24,702 bases of DNA. Origin: an uncultured Fenollaria sp. (GTDB taxonomy: Bacteria > Bacillota > Clostridia > Tissierellales > Peptoniphilaceae). The stretch lies in contig NZ_CAMJVK010000024.1 of NCBI RefSeq assembly GCF_946221515.1, positions 1 to 24,702 of the forward strand, written 5' to 3'. Below are positions 14,364 through 22,734 of the stretch, one piece after another; position 1 is the first letter of the stretch, and every line of letters starts with the position of its first letter. The notes under the pieces are model-generated. The model made no database searches and had not been told where the DNA came from. It saw nothing but the letters and a program-made list of their open reading frames with translations. The position numbers and the translations under genes were made by a program.

Positions 14364-15013
14364 GGTTCAAGGAAATAATGGACATAGTTTTACCAGCACT
14401 TCCTGAAACTATAATCATGATTACAGTGCCGGCGCTCATCGCTCTAATTATCGGACTTCCGTGGGGCATATTGACCTATGTGACTAGACCAAATGGTTTA
14501 AGAGAAAATAAATTTGTATATACAATAACAAACGGCATCATCAATATTTTTAGAAGTATGCCAGCAATTATACTAATCATAGTTCTAGCGCCATTATCAA
14601 GATTTATTATTGGTAAGGCAATAGGAACTGAGGCAGCTTTAGTGCCACTAACATTTGCAGCGGCGCCCTTCATAGCAAGATTATATGAAGGATACTTCCT
14701 AGAAGTAGATGCAGGCGTCATAGAAGCAGCCAAATCAATGGGCGCAAGCAATTTTGAAATAGTCAAAGTACTATTAAAAGAGACAGTACCAGCAGCTATA
14801 CTTGGCGTAACGACTACCATAATCAACTTAGTTGGCTACTCAGCTATGGCTGGAGCACTTGGCGGAGGCGGCCTTGGCGACATCGCAATCAGATACGGCT
14901 ACCAAAGAAATCAACTTGACATACTTTGGATTTCAGTCGCACTTATAGTTATAATCGTACAAATAGTGCAATTCACAGGAAACACTATTTATAAAAAAGT
15001 TAACAAAAAATAA
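14360..15013 (+). CDS. metI: Methionine importer permease
   Basis: Membrane subunit of MetNIQ, 217 residues, the usual length. The start is ATG 14360, with CGGAGGTGATAGC before it and a 4-bp overlap with metN; an upstream frame extension to 14333 is rejected. Five hydrophobic segments are visible. The cytoplasmic coupling loop contains EAAKSMGASNFEIVKVLLKE (about 126-145), the EAA motif that contacts MetN. GYSAMAGALGGGGLGDIAIRYGYQR is typical of the family. Confidence 0.95.
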   Translation: MRFKEIMDIVLPALPETIIMITVPALIALIIGLPWGILTYVTRPNGLRENKFVYTITNGIINIFRSMPAIILIIVLAPLSRFIIGKAIGTEAALVPLTFAAAPFIARLYEGYFLEVDAGVIEAAKSMGASNFEIVKVLLKETVPAAILGVTTTIINLVGYSAMAGALGGGGLGDIAIRYGYQRNQLDILWISVALIVIIVQIVQFTGNTIYKKVNKK

Positions 15014-15037
15014 AAATAAATTTAAGGAGAGAATAAA

Positions 15038-15892
15038 ATGAAAAAAATATTTACATTACTATTAGCATTAACTCTATTAACAAGCCTTGTAGCTTGCAAT
15101 AACTCTACAGACAACACAAAGACAAGCACTGAAGCAGGCTCAGAAACAAATACAGAAACACAAACAGATGATGACAACAAGATTATCATAGGTGTATCAC
15201 CAGTGCCTCACGCTGAAATAACTGAAGCACTTAAAGACGAGTTTGCAAAGGAAGGCATTGAGGTTGAAGTAAAGGTATTTGATGACTATGTTCAACCAAA
15301 CCTAGCTCTTGACCAAGGCGACATCGACGCAAACTTCTTCCAACACATTCCATATCTAGAAAACTTCTCTAAAGAAAGAGGACTTAATCTAGTATCACTT
15401 GGCTCAGTACACATAGAACCAATGGGACTATACTCAGACAAGATTAAATCACTTGACGAATTAAAGGACGGAGACGAAGTTTTAATACCAAGCGATCCAT
15501 CAAACGGACGTAGAGCTTTACTATTATTTGAAAAGAATGGTTTAATCACACTAAAAGACGATACTAAGGAAGACTTAACTGAAAAAGACATTGATCAAAA
15601 CGCAAAGAATTTAAAATTTACTCCAATTGAAGCAGCAAATATACCAAACGTTTATAAAGATGCAGCACTTGCAGCTATAAACACAAACTTCGCGCTTGGC
15701 GCAGGACTTAACCCATCAGCTGACGCTTTAGCTCTTGAAGATAAGGACAGTCCTTACGCAAACATCATCGCTGTTAGAAAAGGTGATGAAACAAAAGATA
15801 AGTTCCAAAAGCTTATCAAAGTATTCCAATCAGACGCTTGCAAAAAGTTTATCGAAGACACTTACAAGGGAGAAATCTACCCTGCTTTTTAA
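15038..15892 (+). CDS. metQ: Methionine-binding lipoprotein
   Basis: Substrate-binding lipoprotein of MetNIQ, NlpA family, 284 residues. The signal peptide ends LTSLVAC with the lipidated cysteine at 20, followed by a Ser/Thr/Glu linker. The binding domain starts IIIGVSPVPHAEI and includes GDIDANFFQHIPYLENF, IEPMGLYSDKIKSLDEL and PSDPSNGRRALLLFEKNGLI, all typical of D/L-methionine binders. TTAAGGAGAG lies before the ATG, 24 nt after metI. It is the last gene of the operon and is followed by a terminator. Confidence 0.95.
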   Translation: MKKIFTLLLALTLLTSLVACNNSTDNTKTSTEAGSETNTETQTDDDNKIIIGVSPVPHAEITEALKDEFAKEGIEVEVKVFDDYVQPNLALDQGDIDANFFQHIPYLENFSKERGLNLVSLGSVHIEPMGLYSDKIKSLDELKDGDEVLIPSDPSNGRRALLLFEKNGLITLKDDTKEDLTEKDIDQNAKNLKFTPIEAANIPNVYKDAALAAINTNFALGAGLNPSADALALEDKDSPYANIIAVRKGDETKDKFQKLIKVFQSDACKKFIEDTYKGEIYPAF

Positions 15893-15910
15893 TATATTTA
15901 ATAACGAGAT

Positions 15911-15940
15911 AAGTGATGGCTACGGCTATCACTTTTCTTT
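15911..15940 (+). terminator. Terminator of the met operon
   Basis: AAGTGATGGC (15911-15920) pairs with GCTATCACTT (15925-15934) around a TACG tetraloop, with one G-T pair, followed by TTCTTTT. Confidence 0.85.
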
Positions 15941-15971
15941 TGTAAAAATTTTATATTTTTTAATAAATATA

Positions 15972-15980
15972 TGTTATAAT
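15972..15980 (+). promoter_or_regulatory. Extended -10 promoter of the glmS operon
   Basis: TGTTATAAT (15972-15980) is an extended -10; no clear -35 is present. The roughly 70-nt leader contains a short TGCGC/GCGCA hairpin. It does not show the conserved core of the glmS ribozyme. Confidence 0.6.
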
Positions 15981-16055
15981 TAATATAGATGTTTATGCGC
16001 GAAAAAGATTTGCGCACGAGTAATATTATAAATGCTTTTTTGAAAGGAAGATATT

Positions 16056-17840
16056 ATGTGTGGTATAGTTGGATACTATGGCAAGAATGATGCAATAAAG
16101 TACGCAATCAAAGGCCTTTATAGCCTTGAGTACAGGGGCTATGACTCCTCTGGCATTGCCTACATTAAAGATAATGATTTAAAGATATATAAAAGAGTTG
16201 GCAGGATAAAGGAGCTTGACAAGGCTTGTCCGAAAGATATTTCTGACATAGCTATCGCTCATACGAGATGGGCAACTCATGGCGGTGTGACTGAGACGAA
16301 CGCGCATCCGCACCTTGATACGAAGGGTGATTACGCCATAGTTCATAATGGCGTCATAGAAAATTATCTTGAGCTAAAAAAGTCCATGCCAGACTTTACT
16401 CCGAAGGGCGAGACTGACACAGAAGTTCTTATCGAGTACATCGCAAGGAATATGAAGGAAAATAATGTGGATAGCTTCATGAAGGCACTTGAAGATGTCA
16501 AAGGCAGTTACGCGATACTTGTTTTGGATAAAAAGACTAAAAATTTATATTTTGCCAAAAAGGGCTGCCCTCTACTAATGAGCGTTAAGAATGATGAGTA
16601 TCTATTTGCAAGCGATATCTCAGCTGCCATCGATCTAAGTAATGAAATTATTTACTTTGAAGATGGTGATATGGGTGTTTTGAATGCTGACGGCATCAAG
16701 ATTTACAATTCTCATAAAGAAGTTCAAAGAGAAATTCAAAAGTCGACCATCAATATAGAAGAAACACAAAAAGATGGCTACGAGCACTTCATGATAAAGG
16801 AAATACATGAAGAGCCAAAGAAATTTAAGGAATTACTTGATAGACACATTCGTGACGGCAAAGTCTACTTCGATGAATTAGAGGGACTTAATCTAAATGA
16901 CTTTGATAATATCTACGTAACAGGCTGCGGCACAGCTTATCACGCAAGTCTACTTGCGAAGAACTATCTTGAAAGGTTCATAGAAAGACCAATCATCGCC
17001 GAAACATCGAGCGAATTAAGATACTCATACAACTTTATTGGCAAGAAGACACTTATTATAGCAATCAGCCAATCAGGCGAAACAGCCGACGTTATGGGCC
17101 TTGTGAAAGAAGCAAAGGCAAGTGGCGCGACAGTACTTGCCATCACAAACGTGATTAATTCGTCACTTGATAGGATCGCTGACTACAAGGTACACATCTT
17201 TGCTGGACCAGAAATTTCGGTTGCATCGACCAAAGCCTTTATGATGCAAATTTTATCTATATATTTACTAGGAATATACTTTAGAGATGGCCTTGCAGGA
17301 TACGACTGCGGCATGTACAGCCAAATTGTAGATGAACTAGTAAAAATATCTAGAGAAATGGATTCGGAAATAACAAGGCTTGAGCCTATTGCAAAGGAAG
17401 TCGCTGAGAGGATTAAGGATAAGGAAAAGATATTTTTCATTGGCCGTGACCTTGATTATATCGCGGCTCTTGAAGTTTCACTTAAGCTTAAAGAGATTAG
17501 CTACATCAACTCAATCGCCTTCAAGGCAGGCGAGCTAAAACATGGCAGCATCGCACTTATAGATGAGAAGTCATCGGCTATTGCCTTTGCAAACGAAGGA
17601 CAAATATTTGATAAGACAAGAACTACTTTGGAAGAGCTAGTTGCGAGAGGCGCTGATACCATACTCGTGACAAATCAAGACGAGGGCTCTGGCATAGTGA
17701 CTTTAAAGAGAACATTCACGGTCTTTACGCCAATCTACAGCGTTTTATTTGGTCAGCTAATGAGCTACTACACAGCGCTGGTTTTAGGACGCGACATTGA
17801 CAAGCCTAGAAACTTGGCAAAGAGCGTAACAGTAGAGTAG
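16056..17840 (+). CDS. glmS: Glucosamine-6-phosphate synthase (isomerizing)
   Basis: Makes glucosamine-6-phosphate from fructose-6-phosphate and glutamine, the first step to UDP-GlcNAc for peptidoglycan and wall glycans. 594 residues, a little shorter than the usual 600-610. The N-terminal glutaminase starts MCGIVGYYG with catalytic C2 and contains AHTRWATHG and HNGVIENY. Two SIS sugar-phosphate domains follow, including GCGTAYHASL, SQSGETADVM, and the C-terminal KELKHGSIAL-like segment (AGELKHGSIALID) and KPRNLAKSVTVE end. AAAGGAAG precedes the ATG. The galU start is only 8 nt after its stop, so it heads a tight six-gene run. Confidence 0.96.
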   Translation: MCGIVGYYGKNDAIKYAIKGLYSLEYRGYDSSGIAYIKDNDLKIYKRVGRIKELDKACPKDISDIAIAHTRWATHGGVTETNAHPHLDTKGDYAIVHNGVIENYLELKKSMPDFTPKGETDTEVLIEYIARNMKENNVDSFMKALEDVKGSYAILVLDKKTKNLYFAKKGCPLLMSVKNDEYLFASDISAAIDLSNEIIYFEDGDMGVLNADGIKIYNSHKEVQREIQKSTINIEETQKDGYEHFMIKEIHEEPKKFKELLDRHIRDGKVYFDELEGLNLNDFDNIYVTGCGTAYHASLLAKNYLERFIERPIIAETSSELRYSYNFIGKKTLIIAISQSGETADVMGLVKEAKASGATVLAITNVINSSLDRIADYKVHIFAGPEISVASTKAFMMQILSIYLLGIYFRDGLAGYDCGMYSQIVDELVKISREMDSEITRLEPIAKEVAERIKDKEKIFFIGRDLDYIAALEVSLKLKEISYINSIAFKAGELKHGSIALIDEKSSAIAFANEGQIFDKTRTTLEELVARGADTILVTNQDEGSGIVTLKRTFTVFTPIYSVLFGQLMSYYTALVLGRDIDKPRNLAKSVTVE

Positions 17841-17848
17841 GAGGATAT

Positions 17849-18718
17849 ATGATTAGAAAAGCAATAATACCCGCGGCGGGGCTTGGAACGAGGATGCTTC
17901 CTCAGACTAAGGCATCGCCAAAGGAGATGATACCCATCTTTGATAAGCCGACGCTTCAATACATAGTTGAAGAGGCTTACGAATCAGGTATCACGGATAT
18001 ACTGATTATAACGGGAAGAAATAAAAATTCTATCGAGGATCACTTCGACAGAAACATAGAGCTAGAAAAGTCTCTTGAGGAGTCTGGCAAGTTTGAGATA
18101 CTTAAGGAGATCAACAAAATCTCTGACATGGTCAACATTTATTACATCAGGCAAAAGGCGCCGCTTGGACTTGGCCACGCAATCTTGTGCGCTGAGAGCT
18201 TTGCTGGCGGGGAAGATGTCGCAGTGCTTTTAGGTGACGACATCGTCTACTCGAAAGAGCCTTGCTTAAAGCAGCTGATGAACGCTTATGACGAGACGGG
18301 CAAGTCCATCTTGGGAGTTGGCCTTGTAGCTAAAGAAGATACATCGAAGTATGGCATCATTGCCTACGACGAAAAAGTGAATGATAGATTATATAAGGTC
18401 AAGTCCATAGTCGAAAAGCCTGATATTGACAAGGCTCCGTCGAATATAGCTGTGCTTGGTAGATACATCTTGAAGAATGATATCTTTGAGCTTTTAAAAA
18501 AGACTAAACCAGGGAAGAACGGCGAGATACAGCTGACTGACGCTATTGACATGCTTTTAAAAGAAGATGATATCTATGCTTATGTCTTTGAAGGCCACAG
18601 ATATGACCTTGGTAGCAAGCTTGGTTTTATACAGGCTAATCTTGATTTTGCTCTAAGAAGCGATATTCGTAAAGATGTTTTAAATTACATCAAGGATATA
18701 GTGAAAGATGAGGCTTAA
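17849..18718 (+). CDS. galU: UTP--glucose-1-phosphate uridylyltransferase
   Basis: Makes UDP-glucose from UTP and glucose-1-phosphate. 289 residues, usual length. The nucleotide-binding start RKAIIPAAGLGTRMLPQTKASPKEM is diagnostic, followed by DKPTLQYIVEEA, GHAILCAE, VLLGDDIV and the late GEIQLTDAIDML segment. TAGGAGGATAT lies just before the ATG. Its 3' end overlaps the HAD gene by 11 nt. UDP-glucose would feed glycolipid or polysaccharide synthesis, which fits its place next to glmS. Confidence 0.94.
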   Translation: MIRKAIIPAAGLGTRMLPQTKASPKEMIPIFDKPTLQYIVEEAYESGITDILIITGRNKNSIEDHFDRNIELEKSLEESGKFEILKEINKISDMVNIYYIRQKAPLGLGHAILCAESFAGGEDVAVLLGDDIVYSKEPCLKQLMNAYDETGKSILGVGLVAKEDTSKYGIIAYDEKVNDRLYKVKSIVEKPDIDKAPSNIAVLGRYILKNDIFELLKKTKPGKNGEIQLTDAIDMLLKEDDIYAYVFEGHRYDLGSKLGFIQANLDFALRSDIRKDVLNYIKDIVKDEA

Positions 18719-19346
18719 GGATTTCGAGGCAGCCATCTTCGACTTGGATGGTACTGTCCTTGACTCGACGAATGTTTGGAAAAACGTTGACCTGAGATTT
18801 TTTACGAGGCACTCGCTTTTCTTAACTGACGACTACTTTGATAATATATTGCACAAGACACTTGTTGACGCTGCAAAATACACTATAGAGCGCTACGCAC
18901 TAAATATGACGACGGAAGAAGTCGTTAGTGAGTGGACTCATCTAGCAAAGGAAGAGTTTGAGAACAATGTAGTGCCCAAGAAGGGCATCATTGATTACTT
19001 AAAGAGACTTAGAGAAAAAGGCGTTAAAACTTCGATCGCGACAGCGAATGAGAAGGACATTTTTATTAATACGCTTAAAAAGTTTGATATGCATACGCTT
19101 TTTGATGACATAGTGACGCTATCTGACATCGGTTCAGATAAATCGTCGCCACTCATCTATTTAAAGTGCATTGCAAAATACAATATTATGCCGCAAAACA
19201 CTATAGTCTTCGAAGACTTGCCGAAGAACCTCAGAACTGCGAAAAAAGCAGGCTTTGTAACGGTTGGCGTACTTGATAACGAGGACTATCTGTCACATAT
19301 TTCTAAATATAGCGACATCATCATCAGAGATTTTACTGAAATTTAG
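18708..19346 (+). CDS. HAD-superfamily phosphatase (subfamily IA)
   Basis: A 212-residue haloacid dehalogenase-like hydrolase, probably acting on a small phosphate ester. Motif I is FDLDGTVLDST (about 10-20) with the nucleophilic aspartate and the acid/base aspartate. A helical cap follows, then motif II in KTSIATANEKD, motif III lysine in GSDKSSPLIYLK, and motif IV in IVFEDLPKNLRTAKKAG. It resembles beta-phosphoglucomutase-like or general sugar-phosphate phosphatases, not the phosphonoacetaldehyde hydrolase PhnX, whose motif I is different. It starts inside the galU 3' end and ends 9 nt before phnD, so it is co-transcribed. The substrate cannot be told from sequence. Confidence 0.85.
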   Translation: MRLKDFEAAIFDLDGTVLDSTNVWKNVDLRFFTRHSLFLTDDYFDNILHKTLVDAAKYTIERYALNMTTEEVVSEWTHLAKEEFENNVVPKKGIIDYLKRLREKGVKTSIATANEKDIFINTLKKFDMHTLFDDIVTLSDIGSDKSSPLIYLKCIAKYNIMPQNTIVFEDLPKNLRTAKKAGFVTVGVLDNEDYLSHISKYSDIIIRDFTEI

Positions 19347-19355
19347 GAGGACATT

Positions 19356-20237
19356 ATGAAAAAATTTATTTTAACACTACTTATTTTATCTATGCTTATG
19401 GGCCTAGTCGCATGTAAGCCAAAGGAAAAGGATGAACTTAAGCTTGGTTTCGTTCCACTTGTCGACCAAGACAAGCTAGAAGATTTAACAGCACCACTTA
19501 CAGATATACTTACAGAAAAGATTGGCACAAAGGTCTCAATGTTTACATCAACAAACTATGTTGGCGTAGTAGAAGCTCTTGGTTCAGGCAAGGTTGACTT
19601 CGCGATCATACCACCATTTGCCTATGTGCTTGCAAATAAGAACGGTGGTGCACAAGTATTACTTTCAGCACTTAACAAAGATGGCAAGAACTACTACAGA
19701 AGTGAAATTCTTGTAAGAAAAGATTCTGGCATCAAAGAAGCTTATGACAAGGACGGCTTCGAAGCATTAAAGTGCAAGAAGATCGCTTTCGTTGACCCTG
19801 AGAGTGCATCAGGCTACATCTATCCAGGTGCTATGCTCGTTAAAGGCGGCCTTGATCTAGAAAAAGACATAGAGTACATGTTCGCAGGTGGTCATGACAA
19901 GGCAGTGCAACTTCTACTTAATGGTGACGTTGATGCATGTGCAACATATGAAGGAGCAGAAAAGAAGCTTATGAAGGACTTCGATGGACTAGAAGGACTA
20001 GAAGTTCTTGAATACACTGACAATATCCCATACGTATGCGTTGCAGCAAGCAAGGATTTATCAGATGATATGAAGCAAAAGATAAAAGAAGTTTTCCAAA
20101 ACGACTTGTCAAGCGGCGATGGTAAGGCAGCATGCGAAAAGATATTCAACCTAACAGGCTTTGTCGAAGCAAGTGACGCTGACTTCCAAAATGTTATCGA
20201 CACAGCTAAAATTATGAACGTTGACTTAGATAAATGA
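19356..20237 (+). CDS. phnD: PhnD-type substrate-binding lipoprotein
   Basis: Binding protein of a phosphonate-type ABC importer, 293 residues. The signal peptide ends MGLVAC (cysteine at 21). The mature protein starts LKLGFVPLVDQDKL and contains GKVDFAIIPPFAYV. VDPESASGYIYPGAML corresponds to the serine-rich loop that holds the phosphonate group in PhnD, and DACATYEGA follows. TTAGGAGGACATT precedes the ATG. The stop overlaps the phnC start (ATGA). No C-P lyase or phosphonatase gene is nearby. Relatives of PhnD also bind phosphite or thiamine phosphates, so the ligand is an inference. Confidence 0.88.
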   Translation: MKKFILTLLILSMLMGLVACKPKEKDELKLGFVPLVDQDKLEDLTAPLTDILTEKIGTKVSMFTSTNYVGVVEALGSGKVDFAIIPPFAYVLANKNGGAQVLLSALNKDGKNYYRSEILVRKDSGIKEAYDKDGFEALKCKKIAFVDPESASGYIYPGAMLVKGGLDLEKDIEYMFAGGHDKAVQLLLNGDVDACATYEGAEKKLMKDFDGLEGLEVLEYTDNIPYVCVAASKDLSDDMKQKIKEVFQNDLSSGDGKAACEKIFNLTGFVEASDADFQNVIDTAKIMNVDLDK

Positions 20238-20968
20238 TATTAGAAGTAAAAGATATTTCGGTACAATATGAAAAGTCTATAGATGCGATAAAAGATGTCT
20301 CTTTCAATGCCAATGAAGGAGACTTCGTCGCGCTTATAGGTCCATCTGGAGCTGGCAAGTCAACACTACTTAAGGCGATAAATGCACTGAACCCACTTAG
20401 TAAAGGAACTGTTATATATAAGGGCGAGGACGTGCACAGCCTTGGAACAAAGGACTTAAGAAGGCTTAGACGTGATATGGCTTTCATTTTCCAAAATACA
20501 AGCATTATTGAAAACATATCTGTTCTTGATAATGTCTTGCTAGCACGCCTAGGCGAGAAAAAGTTCTTTGAGGCTATGTTTTCAAAGTATACAGATGATG
20601 AGTATGAAAGCGCACTTAAAGCTATTGAGATGGTTGGACTGAAGGAAAAGACTTATGCACTTGCAAAGGATTTATCAGGCGGACAAAAACAAAGAGTTGC
20701 CATAGCAAGGGCGCTCTTCCAAAAGTCAGAGCTAATACTTGCTGATGAACCTATATCGTCACTTGATATAGAGACTAAGAGATCTATCATGGATATATTC
20801 AAGATGCTTAACAATGACTACAAGAAGACCATCATCATAAGCATGCACGATCTTGATTTATCACTTGAATATGCGAAGAGAGTGATAGCTATAAAAGACA
20901 ATAAAGTATATTTTGACAGGAGAACAGACGAACTAGATTATGACTCAGTTAAAGACTTATTTATCTAA
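20234..20968 (+). CDS. phnC: Phosphonate-type importer ATPase
   Basis: ATP-binding subunit, 244 residues, usual PhnC length. Walker A GPSGAGKST (about 36-44), Q-loop FQNTSII, signature LSGGQKQRVAIARAL, Walker B LILADEPISSLD and the switch histidine in IISMHDLDL are all present. It overlaps phnD by 4 bp and phnE by 29 bp, so the three subunits are translated from one message in matched amounts. Confidence 0.92.
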   Translation: MILEVKDISVQYEKSIDAIKDVSFNANEGDFVALIGPSGAGKSTLLKAINALNPLSKGTVIYKGEDVHSLGTKDLRRLRRDMAFIFQNTSIIENISVLDNVLLARLGEKKFFEAMFSKYTDDEYESALKAIEMVGLKEKTYALAKDLSGGQKQRVAIARALFQKSELILADEPISSLDIETKRSIMDIFKMLNNDYKKTIIISMHDLDLSLEYAKRVIAIKDNKVYFDRRTDELDYDSVKDLFI

Positions 20969-22517
20969 GAAGAGAAGAAAGAAGATATTGCTATGGCTGG
21001 CATTTTTCGCTATGCTTATAGTTTCAGGCTTAGGATCACAAGTGTCCTTAAGCTCTTTTTTGCGTGGACTTCCAGACATGTTTGACCTCGTAAGAAGGAT
21101 GTTTACACTAGACTTTGCTTATATAGCTTCTATTATGGATTTGCTTTTCGAAACTTTTCTTATGGCTTTTGTTTCATCGGCAATGGGCGTTTTTACTGCG
21201 TGCATAATAACATTTTTCCTGCCATATAACACGAGCCCATCGCAGTTTATATCAAAGCTACTTAGTGCAATATTTTCCGTATTTAGAACGCTTCCATCTT
21301 TAATTTGGGCAGCACTACTAGTAAGCTTCTTCTCGGCAGGACGCTTCTCAGGACTTCTTGCACTAAGCATTATATCCTTCTTCATGTCAACAAAGCTTAT
21401 TAAGGAATACATAGAGGCTATGGATAAGGATGAATTTGATTTTTACAAATCACTTGGAATAGGCAAGGGCAAGATCTACTACAAGATCATACTTACTAAG
21501 ATAAGAAAGTTTATAATATCGACTTTTTTACTATGCTTAGAGAGCAATATTAGAAGTGCATCCATACTAGGTTTGGTTGGCGCAGGAGGTATAGGTCAGA
21601 GGCTCTGGCTTGAACTTAATCACATGAACTACGATAGAGTCTCATCTATCATCTTTATGCTACTGATACTTATCTTCATTATAGATTTAGTGAGTCAAAA
21701 GCTTAGAGAGGTGGATATCAAGAGTCCAATCAATGTCACTGATCTTGAATCGTACAAGAGAAGCAAGAGGTTGAAAAAAGTCTTTTTTCTAATTTTCTTA
21801 TTAACTCTTTTCCTTGTAATCAAGTTTTCTATTAATATCACACATGAGCGCTTTTTGCTTGGTCTTAAGCAAGGAGGCGTAATCATAAGAAAGATATTTA
21901 ATCCAGATTTTGCCTACCTAAGTAGAGCGGTGCCAGCAGCTTTTGAGTCTGCAGCTATAGCCATCTTCGCATCGATTATGGGAGCCGTGATATCCTTCAT
22001 ATTCACACCATTTACGGCAGCGAACATCGCTCCTTCTAAGAAAGTGTCTATCTTATTCAAGATACTCATCAATGTAATCAGAACCTTCCCAGCCATCATC
22101 ACAGCCATCATCTTCTTCAGAGGACTAGGACCAGGACCCTTTGCAGGTGCACTTGCACTAACACTCTACACATCAGGTATGCTTAGTAAGCTCTACTTTG
22201 AGTACATCGAGGACATACCTAGTGACAGCATCATGTCTATGCAGGCGCTTGGCCTAAGTCCTTTTACCATGTATACGAAAATGATTTATCCAAAGACATA
22301 CAGAAGCTTCTTGGGCTTCGTTCTATATAGGCTCGAGTCGAATATCAGAAACTCATCAGTGCTCGGCCTTATCGGCGCAGGTGGTATAGGTACGCTTCTT
22401 TCTATGAACATAGCTTGGCGTAATTGGAACAGAGTTGGCTCGCTTTTATTAGTCAGCTCAGTCATGATTATATTTTTTGATTATTTATCATCAACAATTA
22501 GAAAAAAATTATTATAA
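20940..22517 (+). CDS. phnE: Fused two-domain phosphonate-type permease
   Basis: A 525-residue membrane protein made of two PhnE-like permease domains in one chain, about 1-265 and 280-525. Each half ends with the same type of segment: SNIRSASILGLVGAGGIG (about 202-219) and SNIRNSSVLGLIGAGGIG (about 468-485). Ordinary PhnE is about 260-280 residues and works as a dimer. The fusion would supply both halves of the channel to one pair of PhnC subunits. The start ATG lies 29 nt inside phnC; AGGAG is rather far (17 nt), so coupling to phnC translation is likely. It is the last gene before a terminator. Confidence 0.9.
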   Translation: MTQLKTYLSKKRRKKILLWLAFFAMLIVSGLGSQVSLSSFLRGLPDMFDLVRRMFTLDFAYIASIMDLLFETFLMAFVSSAMGVFTACIITFFLPYNTSPSQFISKLLSAIFSVFRTLPSLIWAALLVSFFSAGRFSGLLALSIISFFMSTKLIKEYIEAMDKDEFDFYKSLGIGKGKIYYKIILTKIRKFIISTFLLCLESNIRSASILGLVGAGGIGQRLWLELNHMNYDRVSSIIFMLLILIFIIDLVSQKLREVDIKSPINVTDLESYKRSKRLKKVFFLIFLLTLFLVIKFSINITHERFLLGLKQGGVIIRKIFNPDFAYLSRAVPAAFESAAIAIFASIMGAVISFIFTPFTAANIAPSKKVSILFKILINVIRTFPAIITAIIFFRGLGPGPFAGALALTLYTSGMLSKLYFEYIEDIPSDSIMSMQALGLSPFTMYTKMIYPKTYRSFLGFVLYRLESNIRNSSVLGLIGAGGIGTLLSMNIAWRNWNRVGSLLLVSSVMIIFFDYLSSTIRKKLL

Positions 22518-22519
22518 TT

Positions 22520-22545
22520 AAGTGGGCAGACGCTCACTTTTTTTA
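22520..22545 (+). terminator. Terminator of the glmS-phnE run
   Basis: AAGTGGGC (22520-22527) pairs with GCTCACTT (22532-22539) around AGAC, with one G-T pair, followed by a long T-run. Confidence 0.85.
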
Positions 22546-22557
22546 TTTTATAGAAAT

Positions 22558-22589
22558 TTAAACCTATAAAAATATTTTTATAGGTTTAA
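22558..22589. repeat. Perfect 32-bp palindrome
   Basis: Positions 22558-22573 and 22574-22589 are exact reverse complements with no spacer; the arms contain AAACCTATAAAAAT. It lies between the phnE terminator and the iron promoter, ending 10 nt before the -35. It may be a cruciform or hairpin, a second terminator for the - strand direction, or an operator. Confidence 0.7.
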
Positions 22590-22599
22590 TAAAAAGGTA

Positions 22600-22628
22600 T
22601 TGACTTTAAACCATTTAGAGAGTATAAT
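22600..22628 (+). promoter_or_regulatory. Near-consensus promoter of the iron operon
   Basis: TTGACT (22600-22605) and TATAAT (22623-22628) have a 17-bp spacer. Such a strong promoter fits a gene that is held off by a repressor; candidate operators overlap the start region. Confidence 0.85.
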
Positions 22629-22664
22629 ATTAGCTATAGCTAACAAAAGTTAGTTATAGCTAAT
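22629..22664. promoter_or_regulatory. Double palindromic operator, possibly for a DtxR-type metal repressor
   Basis: TTAGCTATAGCTAA (22630-22643) is a perfect palindrome, and TTAGTTATAGCTAA (22650-22663) differs from it by one base. Their centres are exactly 20 bp apart, two helical turns. Together they form a 16-bp inverted repeat with an AAAA spacer, directly after the -10 and over the transcription start. The TTAG-N6-CTAA frame resembles DtxR/IdeR-family sites; this assignment is inferred from the motif and from the iron genes that follow. Confidence 0.6.
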
Positions 22665-22734
22665 ATAAATATTGGCTGAGAAATGTTTTTTAAATGGCGA
22701 TTGTATTTGCCAAATATTTTCGAAAGGAGGAACT

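Noticed and set aside
15735..15983. 82-residue open frame over the end of metQ
   Set aside because: Out-of-frame shadow of metQ with no ribosome binding site and no recognisable protein features.
15981..16055. glmS ribozyme upstream of glmS
   Set aside because: The 75-nt leader is too short and lacks the conserved ribozyme core; only a short TGCGC/GCGCA hairpin is present.
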